Of a DNA stretch of 20,644 nucleotides, positions 1 to 9,700 are shown in pieces. The first letter of the stretch is position 1, and every line of letters starts with the position of its first letter. The notes beneath the pieces were generated by a model. The model saw nothing but the letters and a program-made list of their open reading frames with translations. It was not told the DNA's origin and did not search any database. This DNA comes from Acanthamoeba lenticulata (lineage: Eukaryota; Discosea; Longamoebia; Acanthamoebidae). The stretch covers positions 1-20,644 of the forward strand of contig NAVB01000001.1 in NCBI GenBank assembly GCA_002179805.1, read 5' to 3'. A program made the translations under genes and the position numbers.

Positions 1-3000
1 CGTCGTCGTCCCCGCTCCGGTGGTCGCCGTCGTCGTGGCCGGCGAGGGCGATGGCGACGGCTCCTTCTCGCAGGAGAGGCGATAGAGCTCCTGCTCGTCA
101 AAGGGCGACTCGCGCTGGAGGTAGGCCTGGATGTGGGGCACCTCCTCGAGGCAGTAGGGCGACTGGAAGCTGAGCTGGATGCCGCGGATGACGCCCACCA
201 TCTGGTCCATCTTGTCCACGTTGATGAGCGTGTTGATGTAGTCCGGGTTGGCGTCGTGCACGTAGGCCAGGTCGGTCAGGAACATGCCCAGGTAGGGCAG
301 CAGCGGCGAGCTGGCGGCCTTTTGGGCCACGCGCAGGTTGTGGAACGACCCGCGCGCCTCCGTCAGCCGCTTGAATTCCTGAAATTGCTTGAGTAGCTTG
401 CGCGGCACAAACTGCATTCCGCACATCGTTGGTGTGAGAAAGGATAATCGCGAATATTTAAAAATAAATTTAAAAAAAGGAGAGAAAATGAACCTTCCAG
501 GTCTGCTTGAGGCGGTGGACGGCGCAGTCGTCGAGGGCGCTGACGATCATCATAACGGCGTTGAAGTTGTTGAGCTCGAGGCACGACTGCGCCGTCTGGA
601 TCCAACGCGAGATGACCTGCGCGCGCGACTTGGGCTTGTCCCCGATCACCACCTCTGACTTGACGAGCCGATTGAGCTGTCGGGCGGCGAAGAAGCCACG
701 TCAGCCGCCACCTTAAACGGAGACGCTGGGGAGGAGAGGTACCGCGTTAAAGTTCTGGATGGCAAAGTAGATGTTGGGCGCGCGGGTGGGCTTCTCGTGC
801 TTCTTGAGCTTGTTCCACAGGATGAACTCGTAGGGCGTGAGCCGCTTGAAGAACCGGAAGTCCATGAGCGTCAGCTGCCGCGCCAGCTCGACCGGGTTGA
901 GGTCCTTGAAGGCAAAGTTGCCGACGGCCACCTTGCGCGAGATCTTGGGCTTCGGGGCCTCGCGATCGAACATCACCGGCAACGACTTGCGCTTCTTGTC
1001 CTTCTTGGCTTTCTGTGCGTGTGTGAGTTGAATTAGCCATGCATTCTCTGCATTCCATGACTAAGACATTCCATTGAGAAAGCTCTGAGGAAGCTTCACC
1101 TTCTCGCCGAGGAGGCTGACGAGCTGGTTGGCGCAGGTCAGGTTGTAGGCCTTGATCGGGCCCTCCTGCACGCGGTGTCGACACATCAGGGCGGTCCGAG
1201 GTTGGCCACAAGCCAAACAGGACAGGTCATCATGAGGAGGAGGAGGAGGAGGAGGAAGAGGAGGAGGAGGCCACGCACGATGAAGCGGAAGAGGATGTCG
1301 GTGAGGACGGGGTCCTGCTCAAAGTCGTCAAAGTGCTTGGCGATCCACAGCTTGAGGAGGTTGTAGACTCGCAGCCGGATGGGCGTCTGCACGCGCTGCT
1401 TCCACTCCTCCTGGGCCAGCAGCCCGCCGGGCGGTGGCGGCATCGTGAAGCGCTCGACGAGGAGCGTCAGCAGCCGCTGGCCCGTCGTGTAGTGTCGGTA
1501 CATCAACAGAAACGTTCGCGACAGCGTCGGATCTGTGCGTGTATACGTGTGGCGGTCAGCGGGCCGACGTTGGCGCAACGAGACCCGAAGGAGAGAACGA
1601 GGTCGTACAGGGATACTTCTCGTAGGTGAGGCGCTCGACGAGCCGCTCGAGCGAGGCGGCCCTGATGCGCGGCTGCACGTCTTCCTCCCCGCCCTGCACG
1701 AACTGCAAGTCCGGCGCGTCCGCCCGCGTGTATCTGTTCATTCCACAAATTCCACGTGTTTAAAATGTTGTTTTACAAAACAGCAATACGATTCTATTTT
1801 ATTTTATAATTATATTTACATTGATTTTAATAAATATATTTAAAAAAAGGGTAAGGTACCGGAATGCGGCCTTCTTGGCCTCCTTCATGGCGGGGGTCAG
1901 GACTGGCTGGCCGGCGGGCGTGAACTTGTAGCGATAGATCTCCTTGACGAGCTCCTCGAAGCACTTGCTGATCTTGGCCGGGTCGGGCGTCGTCTCGCCG
2001 AACGGGCATTGCCAACTGAGGGCCACCTCCTTGCCTGTGCGTACGCGCGTCGCTCAATCAGTGCCTGAGCCGGTGGTATGCGAGGAATGGAGAAGGGCAG
2101 GCGCGCACCGTCCTCCCAAGGAATCTCACGCTTGCGACCGGGCGAGGCGTGGTCGATCCCGACGAGGGCGAGCGGGATCGTGGCGTTGCCGCCATCGGCC
2201 CGGTCCTCGCGCTCGCGCTCGAAGCGCTTGCGCGTGACGTAGCCCCGCATCTGAATGGCCTCCTTGAGCGATGCGCTCGCGTCTACACTGTACATGATCA
2301 TCACTCCATCGGCCTCTTTGATGTCCTGTTGGGTGCAGTCGTCATCATCATTGTTGTCGACAGTCAGCCGTTGGCCGCCAACATCAGAACGACAACAAAA
2401 ACAACAAAAGCGAGAGGGACCGGACCAGATCAACGACATTGGACGAGGCCGAGGCTGGGTCGCCGCTGGGAACGTCCCGCAAGTCAAGAATGAAGTCGAC
2501 GCCCTCGATCGTCACGCGCTTGCGCCATGTGCAGCAGATATCTGCCACCGCGGCGGCCGCGGCTGCGGCCACGAGTCAGGAGGCCTGGCCGGCTACATCA
2601 CCATATACACATACACACACATGCAGAGGCGACGCGTGCGGGAACGCACCGGAAAGCTGGTCGTCGGAAGACGCGTCGAGCGAGGCCGCGTCGCTGGTGG
2701 CAGCGGCGGCGGTGGCGGGCATCACGTAGCGCAGCAGCAGCTGCGTCTTCTGTGTCTCGGCCGCGCCCATCACCAACTGTACGGCACATGTGCGTGAATA
2801 AAGTGGTTCTTTTGGAGTCTTCATGCATTTTTTAATATTTATGGAAATAAATAGAGACATAAAGTTCTCGTCGTAGAGTTTTATGAGTAAAACCCATATT
2901 GCTAAACTAATAAATAGCCAGAACATGTTCAAGGTGAAAGGTCAGGTAGCAAGGGCTTAAAATGAAGATGAAAAATGAAGGCAAAAAAAGAAAAGCAGCG

Positions 3001-3237
3001 GATCAATAAATTGTACAAATTGGTGATGAATTGTAGCGTTGGGCATTGATGTAATGTTAGGGGGTGGAGGGTAAAGACAAAACGTACGATTTTGAACAGG
3101 AGGGGATCCTTGTCCCCTGCAGGGGGCAGCTCATAGACCGAAAGCCGGTTGCCAGCTGCCGCAGCAGGCGAGGCGCGCTGGCCCTTCGCAACCGCCTGGT
3201 TGTTGTCCCTTCTTTGCGAGATGCGCCTCTGGAGCAT
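1..3237 (-). CDS. Pseudo-Ras domain fused to RasGEF-N and RasGEF (CDC25) domains; 3' end outside window
   Basis: Exons (minus): 3237-3088, 2776-2650, 2541-2438, 2325-2109, 2034-1860, 1733-1609, 1532-1279, 1165-1100, 1012-743, 676-494, 411-<1; at least 694 residues, phases matching at every junction. Residues about 46-245 follow the Ras fold (P-loop strand, RKRVTIEG before the switch II strand, VMIMYSVD, LALVGID, CPFGETTPDP). The GTP-binding residues are largely lost: GAAETQKT replaces GxxxxGK[ST], DLRDV replaces DTAG, and NKxD is absent. About 270-384 is a RasGEF-N domain (LERLVERLTYEKYP, TFLLMYRHYTT). About 430-680 is a full CDC25-type RasGEF (ELARQLTLMDFRFFKRL, NNFNAVMMIVSAL, HRLKQTW, YLGMFLTDLAYV). 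The family opens Ras proteins for nucleotide exchange at membranes; I infer exchange activity from the intact catalytic domain. After it comes a Ser/Pro/Thr-rich stretch running off the window. The exon 3 donor (AAT/GTCGTT) is the least certain, chosen because it gives the Ras-like spacing. Confidence 0.88.
1231..1272. repeat. GAG/GGA triplet microsatellite inside a RasGEF intron
   Basis: A nearly pure purine triplet run. Read on the coding (minus) strand it is a long pyrimidine tract in the intron between the exons ending at 1279 and starting at 1165, upstream of the acceptor at 1166. It could serve as an extended polypyrimidine tract. It is not coding in my gene model. Confidence 0.8.
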
Positions 3238-3575
3238 TCTCGCAACCCCTCTAGAATTACCTAAATCGGCCGACGATGAAAAAAATGTTCTCCCTCTTGC
3301 TGCCCCACGTCTATCAAGATCTCACTTGCCACACAACCAGAGAACCTCGCTCAGGCACCACACTACTCCCACCACCCACGCTTCCTTGTTTTGTGTTCGT
3401 TGTTCCACAGCCTAAATTAGACCTTATTCAAATTCCAGCAAGGATCAACTGGTGCGGACGCAAACGGCAAAGAATTTGAAGAATGATAGGCGTCATTCCC
3501 GTTCGCACCTGACCAACCAAGGCCCGATGCTCACCTGGAACGGTTGGAACGTGACCGTTGCGCGAACGTGTTCGT
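3238..3575. other. Intergenic spacer between enoyl-CoA isomerase 3' end and RasGEF start
   Basis: 338 nt between two minus-strand genes. It must hold the 3' UTR and polyadenylation signals of the isomerase gene and the promoter and 5' UTR of the RasGEF gene. I see no RNA gene, no convincing coding exon and no clear TATA element. A 67-codon plus-strand open frame (3276-3479) lacks the codon bias of the neighbours. Confidence 0.7.
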
Positions 3576-5100
3576 TCACAGGGCTGCCTTGGTGGTTCGC
3601 CGCGACATGAAGTCGAGCACGGCCTGCATGCACTCGGCCGACGCCCACCTGTCAACCCCCCCCCACGCTTTTACGTTGAGCATCACGTATGCGGATATCG
3701 CAAGTTTGCTGGTCGAACCGTTCGCCCAGAAGCTGAACCTCCTCGCGATTGACGGTGTCAAGAAGCGCCAGTCGCCGCTGGTTCCGGATAAGCTGCTCGC
3801 AGTGAACACAAAAAAATAAATACATCAATATATATTTCATTAAAATAATCACAAAATAAGATATAATTTAACTTGCGCGTTTCTGAGGCGAGACGCACCC
3901 GCTTGGAGAGCTGCACAGCCTCGGGCGGATACGACGCAAGCTGCCGCGCGATGGCGAACACCTGTTTGCGCACACCACAGGACCCGTTCGTTGAGACTTC
4001 GCATGTGTCGCCCACAACATGTTGTTGGATGGACAGCACAAGGAGTACCTTGGCCTCGAAGCCGGGGCCCGCGGGGAAGACCTCGTTGAGCAGGTTGGCC
4101 TTGAGGGCCTCCTGCGCCGAGAACTTCTTGCCGAGGAGCAGCATCTCGTTGGCCTGCCGGTGTTAACCCGCGCCCCGCCCCAGTACGAGCTCCCCAGGCG
4201 TTAGTCAAAAAGGCCAAAAGCCACAGCCCGCAGGGGCGGCCCTGGCGTGCCTTGAGGGCGCCCATGGACTCGACAAAGACGAGCGACGAGCAGGCCTCGG
4301 GGCTCTGCGCCAGCTGCATGAAGGGCGTGTTCAACGTGCATCTGCCGCGCAACAAGTGTTGAGCACCAAAGGCCGTTTTTGTCACACGAGGACTCAGCGG
4401 GACGTACGTCTCGGCCCCGTAGACGAGGTCGCAGTGGCCCAGGAGCGTGGCAGCAATGCCTGGGCGCCCCAATGCAGCGCGAGGTGTGGAGGCCGTAAGC
4501 AACGCCATGGAGACCAGCGAGCGAGCGGCGCAGCGCTTGCCCGAGCACGGCACGTACCGACCGCAGGGCCGTTCACCGCCGCGACGATGGGCTTCGGGAA
4601 GTGGATGAAAGCGTGCACGAACCGCGTCAGCAGGTCTGTTGTTGTTGTTGTTGTGTAGTGCGTTGTTGTCCTTGTAAGGCGGGTTTGTAGCGGCTTTTTG
4701 CATCTTTCAGGGGTGCATACCTTTGGCCTTCTCCAGGCCTTCGGTGATGCTGGCGCCGCCCGGCCGCATGAAGTTGGAGAGATCATTGCCGCTGCTGAAG
4801 TAGTCGCCTGTGCCCGTCAGCAGCTGCGCCGAGGATGTGTGTGAGGTGCGTGGGAGAAGGGGAGCTCCCACGGTGCGCAGGGACAAGGGAGACTTGAAAA
4901 AGAAATGGAAGAAGAGCGAGGAGTCGTCCGTGAAGGGGTCGTACTACGGTGCGGATGGCGTCGTCCTTCTCGGCTTGCACAAGGGCCACGATGCATTCCT
5001 CGTACATCTCGTGATTGAACGCGTTCTTGCGGGAGGGTCGGTTAAGACGCACCACCATCACTCCCTCACGCACCTCCGTCGCCAGCGTTTCGAAACCCAT
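3576..5100 (-). CDS. Delta3-delta2-enoyl-CoA isomerase (crotonase superfamily, ECI2-like)
   Basis: Nine exons (minus): 5100-4945, 4823-4721, 4635-4558, 4459-4408, 4341-4251, 4153-4049, 3961-3899, 3792-3719, 3648-3576, giving 264 residues, the usual length of a stand-alone isomerase domain. It moves the 3-double bond of enoyl-CoA to position 2 so that unsaturated fatty acids can enter beta-oxidation. Family marks seen: GDYFSSGNDLSNF (first oxyanion-hole strand, about 59-71), FPKPIVAAVNGPAVG (second oxyanion loop, about 99-113), and QSPEACSS with Glu145 at the position of the catalytic glutamate of Eci1/ECI2 enzymes. That glutamate and the SSGND loop favour isomerase over hydratase. There is no N-terminal acyl-CoA-binding domain and no obvious mitochondrial presequence. 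The C-terminus (TTKAAL) is not a canonical PTS1, so the compartment is open. Intron 5 (4250-4154) has a GC donor. The ATG at 5100 is the only start giving the conserved first beta strand. Confidence 0.93.
4154..4250 (-). other. GC-AG intron in the enoyl-CoA isomerase gene
   Basis: The exon ends CTCAAG and the intron begins GCACGCC. The acceptor is CCGGCAG. Joining here reads ALK-ANEMLLLGKK, matching the family without a gap and in phase 0. There is no GT near the junction that keeps the frame. A CTAAC branch-point-like site lies inside (around 4199-4203). Confidence 0.82.
4638..4660. repeat. TTG/CAA triplet repeat in an intron
   Basis: A short GTT/TTG run just upstream (on the minus strand) of the acceptor of isomerase exon 3. 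Intronic simple repeat. Confidence 0.7.
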
Positions 5101-5173
5101 CTTGCAAGAGGTTCAATCTTGTGTCCAGTGTTTTGAATTTTATTTTCCTTTTATTTTATTTATTTTACCGTAA

Positions 5174-5803
5174 TCACCGCCTCCTTACACCTCCTCGGCG
5201 AGAGCGGGTTTGGCCTCTTGTCGGCTGGTGCTGAGTATCTGGCGTTTCGTTCTCCTGCTCGGCGAACTTTTGGCCCAGGCTCCACGCTAGCATCCCCGAG
5301 ATGGCCTGCAAGGGGTGAGATGATGGCTGTGGCGGAAAAGAAAAAGACAATACCTCAAAGGTGGTTGTGGTGGAAACCATGACGTAGAAGGCAGTTCCCA
5401 GGCCTTCTTGTATGACAGATACAAGACTGAACAGGTCCAGCACCACCATCACTGCCATTCCTGCGGCGAACTGTCGTGGACGCTCAGCACAGTTTCACGC
5501 GCAAACAGTAGAAAAAGAAGGTACGATGAGGAGGTAGGGCTTGTGCCGCATCCGCACACCGCGGAACCCAATGACGGAGACGACTGTCGCGCTAAAATAG
5601 AAGAACAACGACTGCACGCCCGGTTCTCCAAGGCTTGCCAGTGCCCCAAATGCCGACATTGCCTGCGGAGGCAGGTGGGGGTAAGCACAAGAACACCAGT
5701 TCAGGTGGACAACATCCCGCACGCTTATAATGACGGTCATGAATGTAAGGAACGTGATGTCATAGCTCTCAGCAACAGCTACAACATTGTCTGTTTGTCC
5801 CAT
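5174..5803 (-). CDS. Small multi-pass membrane protein, family not recognised
   Basis: Four exons (minus): 5803-5723, 5662-5525, 5470-5354, 5305-5174, all joined in phase 0, giving 155 residues. I do not recognise the family. It is strongly hydrophobic, with about four predicted helices: SYDITFLTFMTVIIS plus following residues, SLFFYFSATVVSVIGF, YLLIFAAGMAVMVVLDLFSL, and a last stretch through FYVMVSTTTTFEAISGMLAW. A polar, Arg-rich C-terminal tail (QTRSRRGGVRRR) follows and is probably cytosolic under the positive-inside rule. There is no signal peptide beyond the first helix. The start ATG at 5803 is the first in frame. The stop lies only 73 nt before the isomerase start on the same strand. 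Upstream is another small membrane protein gene (DUF2177); the two do not look like paralogues. Function unknown. Confidence 0.78.
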
Positions 5804-6018
5804 CTTTGCTCGTGTGGAACGTTTGTTGCATTGTTACGAGACCAAAAGGAAAATGTGGTTTATTTCTAGGCCAGCTGGCCAAAAGGAGGCCTTATCGAAG
5901 GAAGCACTCTTTGTTGAAGGTGTAAGGAACAAGGGGCGGTGGAAAGCTGTAGAGGACACTCATCCAGTTTGTGAGCTGGCCAGCCTCGCCAGTATCGTCA
6001 TCGCCTCCTTATTGGTCT

Positions 6019-6565
6019 CTATTCCTCCGGAAGGGAGGGGATCTTCTGGTTTCGCGTCTCGAGCAGCTTCGTGTAGATCAAGGCGGTGAGCCCGAACAGA
6101 ATCCCACCCCACAGCATATCTTGGACCACCATCCGCAGCGGGTAGAGCGTCAGAGTTGCATAGTTGGTCAAGTCGTAGATGCCTTCCAAGCACAAAAAAA
6201 GCGAACATAAGAGGTGAGTTGAGGGCGTCTACTCAGAAGGGGGGAGGATTCGAGAAGAACGCACCGTAGATGCAAAAGCCCATGAAGGCAGCGGACGCGA
6301 TGCGCTGGCCTTCATGAGCGTGAGATAGGATCCACGTGAGACTAGCGGCCCCGAGCACATAGACAAGCACAGCCGGGACGGGGCGCAGCTGAAGGGGAGA
6401 GCCTTGCACGCCCTCAATGACGCTGCGGTGGAAAGAGGCGACGGGAGGCAGCACAAGGTAGACCACGTCAACCACCAGAAACACCACAAAGATTTTCAAG
6501 TAGGCCACCACCACTCGCAGCAGAGAGAGGCCGCCGTTTGGTAGGTTGAACGTTGTTGTGCTCAT
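6019..6565 (-). CDS. DUF2177 family integral membrane protein
   Basis: Two exons (minus): 6565-6265 and 6182-6019, phase 1 junction, 154 residues. The signature block GIYDLTNYATLTLYP, followed by VVQDMLWGGILFG, is that of DUF2177, a mostly bacterial family of four-helix membrane proteins of unknown function and about 130-150 residues. Before it come hydrophobic segments at about residues 15-35 (AYLKIFVVFLVVDVVYLV), 57-75 (VPAVLVYVLGAASLTWIL) and 85-100. The intron interrupts the YG-IYDLTN motif. I chose the ATG at 6565; no nearer upstream ATG adds family-like sequence, and an in-frame upstream extension (to 6664) looks like 5' UTR. Base composition and splice sites match the neighbours, so any transfer from bacteria would be old. 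Biochemical role unknown. Confidence 0.82.
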
Positions 6566-6748
6566 TCGTTTTGCTCTGCTGGGTGTGTGTCTGTCTTGGA
6601 CACGAAGCATTTGCCAGGGAAAGCCGACTGTGGTGTGTATCGCACTTGGATGACTCATCCGCAATTTGGTCGACGGGAAGAAATCTCAGCTGCGGCCAGA
6701 ACAGCTCACGCTCTATTCTTCTTCTTCTTCTTTCTTCACAAGGGATGT

Positions 6749-9700
6749 TCATGCACATCCAGAGTGGTCGCCATGGCCATGACCATGGCCGTGGTGTGCG
6801 TGCGCGCCATGGCTGGCGGGCTTCCGAAGAGTCGTGTTGTCGGTCTTGAGCCCGAACCACTGGCTGCGGCACTTCACGGCGGTCCGACGCACCGCGCGCT
6901 TGGGGTCGTCCAGCGCCAGAGCCAGCTCGTTTGTGACTATCGCGAGCCACAAAAACAATTAATAAAATCAATCACAAATTCCACCAATAAAATAAAATAA
7001 AATAAAGGCAGTTGCAATGGTACTCTTCTTTTGGAAGGGGAAGATCTTGTGGTAGGGCAGCTCCACAAAGGATGCCAAGCATTCCAGCGCCGCTATGCGG
7101 ATGCTCTGCGAGTGGCCAACCACGACATGAAGGCGATGAGACGACGGCGACAACGACAGAAACATGCATGGATCCTCCAAGAATGCGAACCATCTTCGGC
7201 CGGTAGGTGGTGAGCCGGAGCAGGGCTGGCACAAAGGCAGAGACGTGCTCGCCCACCATGCTGGGGGCCTCCACCACCAACATCGACAACGTCTTGAGGG
7301 TCGACGCCACCAGGCTCGGGTCCTCGGCGCTGATCGACTGCACGATCAGCGGCATCACCTGCTCCGCCGCCAACATGATCAGCACCGGGCTCGCAGACGC
7401 AGGCCTGTGTGGGCGCCAGTGGGCGTGTACCGTGCGCAGCTCGGCCAGGAGGACGGACTTGGGGATGTGCTTGAGGAGGTGTGAGATGGCCAGCAAGTGG
7501 GCCGCGCGAGCCTCCGGCGTGGCATTGGTCTCGTTGAATCCGCGCAACAGCGTCGGCAGCACCTCGCTGAAGAATCGCTGCTTATACAACACCTGCTCGT
7601 GATTCACCAATATAGAATTAAGAATTGAAATTTGAAGAATAAAAAGAAATAAATTGTAATTAGAGGAAAACGAACGCGAACGCGGGAGCTGGTGTTGGCG
7701 TTGAGGACGTCTTCGGAATCGCCGATGATGACGTCCATCGCTTGAGCCGCTTGCACCGACAGCCTGAAGAGGGCGCGCGTAGTTGAGCCATCATCAGCTG
7801 AAGATCGTCAACATTTTGGAGGGAAGCGCACTTGGGAGGATGCTGCTGCCCGTCTCCGGCTTCCGGTTCGCCACCACCGTCGGTGGTGGCCTTGAGTAGG
7901 CCGATCAGTTCGTCGGCCAGCTCCTTGCCCTGGGGATGCCCGCGCATCACCAGCGCCTTGGCCACCTGGACCCGCGCCGCCACACAAACACACAGACCGA
8001 ACCGCCGAAGACGTCAGCTTGCGCCGTCGACGTCGGCTTCCCTGGGCGGAGGCGGGTGGACGTGCCCAGGCGAGCGTGCGCACGGCGTCGGTCTTCTCGA
8101 GGAACGAGGTCGCGCCGGAGCCCAGTCGCCGCCGAAGCTCGGGCAGCGCCTGCGCCAGGAACTCGGCCAGCTCGGGCGAGTCGTCGGGCAGCTTGTTGAC
8201 GAGGGCCGCCAGGCCCTGCGCGGCCGAAAGGCCGATCTGGTCCACCATCGCGAGCTCCGATGCGGTCTCAGCGTGAGTCCGCGCGCTGGTGAAGGCGTAG
8301 AGCCGGCCCAGGACGTCATCGGCGTGCGCCACAGGCGTCTGCACGAATAAGCGGGCACGTCAGCCTACGTCTATACCCCGGCGAGGGCGATCACGGCGTA
8401 CGTCGCGGTGGGCCGACGCGATGACGGCCGCGAAGACGCGGACGAGCAGCTTCTGCGCCAGGGGCGCCTTCTCGTCCAGCGGCTGGAAGGATTGGCCCGC
8501 CTGCGTAAAGGCCACATGTGGTGTCAACATGAGGGCCCAAACGGATGTGCGGGCGGGCGCGTACCTCGTGCGGGAAGCGGTCGGATGAGCCGTGCAGGTA
8601 GAGCTCCACCACGGCGTCGACAAACTGGCCGCGAGGCGCGCCCGACTCGAGCCCGCGCGTCACCGCCCCAAAGAGCCGTGCGCTCGCGTCCAGCACATGC
8701 AGCAGCTCAGATGCCTGGTCGCCGACCGCACCGAGCGTCGGCGCGGCCGTGACGGCCTCGTTCACGAGCAGCCGGTGCACGCGCGCACAGTGGACCGTGG
8801 CCCACTCCTGCACGAGCGCGGGGTCCAACGTCGCGGCGATGTGCGAAAAGGCCTCGAGCACATGACCGGGCACCGAGCGCGGCTTGCTGCCGTGCGACGC
8901 GCCATGGGGCAACTGCCTGATCTCTGTGTGTGTGGCGCACGCGCGTGAGACGAGACTCGAGGGCTTCAGGTCTCGCGTGACGTCGACAAAAATAAAATGG
9001 CGGAACAACGCACCGCCCCAGTGCGCCTCGGCCACCTGCAGGAGGTGCGGGACGAGGACACGGCAGAGCGTGGGCTCCGACGCAAGGACGGTCAGCGCCC
9101 CGAGCACGGCCGGCAGCGTGAGCCCGTCGCTCTCCTCGCGGTGCTCTTCACTCTCCTCGCGCGCTGTCCGTCCCCGCCACGACCCCCCAGCACTGCGCTT
9201 CAGTACATTGATTCGCTATGCGGCCAGGCAGTGGGGCACCTACGTTGGGGCAGCGTTGTTGCGGCGGCAACGGCGGCGTCTCTGGCCGCTGCAGCGCATT
9301 TGTCGACAGCGGCGAGCAGGGCCGGCAGCGCGTAGCGCTCCACGAGTTGGGCCTTGCCCGGCAGGTGCGCGATCACGTCCAACGCGCGCAGCGCATTCGA
9401 CCTGCGGCCGAGACGGGTAAGCAATACACCACATGAGCGAGTCGCATGAGGGGCTGGCGCCGCGCACCGGACGACGGCGTCCCGGTCCTCGAGGACCATC
9501 TTGCCAAAGTGGAGCAGCACGACCTCCGTCTGGTGGGAGGAGGGCATGATGACGTCAGCACACAAAGGTGAGCCACATCGCGGGCAAAAAAAACGTGCCT
9601 GTGTGGCGTCGAGCAGGTCGGCCGCGAGCAGCTCGCGGAGGCCCGTGATGGACGTGATCTTGAACTTGGCCGTGCTCAGCACGCTCTGCGCCACCTGCCC

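Noticed and set aside
1860..3237. Functional Ras GTPase
   Set aside because: The last Gly of the P-loop, DxxG and NKxD are all missing, so GTP binding and hydrolysis of the usual kind are unlikely.
3276..3479. 67-codon plus-strand frame in the 3238-3575 spacer
   Set aside because: Codon use is unlike the neighbours, there is no homology I recognise, and it lies where UTRs of two minus-strand genes are expected.
3849..4703. 284-codon minus-strand frame over the isomerase gene
   Set aside because: It reads through several introns in shifting frames. Only parts coincide with true exons; the spliced model restores a full crotonase domain.
9014..9107. Continuous reading frame through 9163-8565 as one exon
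   Set aside because: A GTGCGT donor at 9013 and a CACACAG acceptor at 8924 match in phase 1, and the region between has AT-ending codons unlike the flanks. I therefore split it into two exons.
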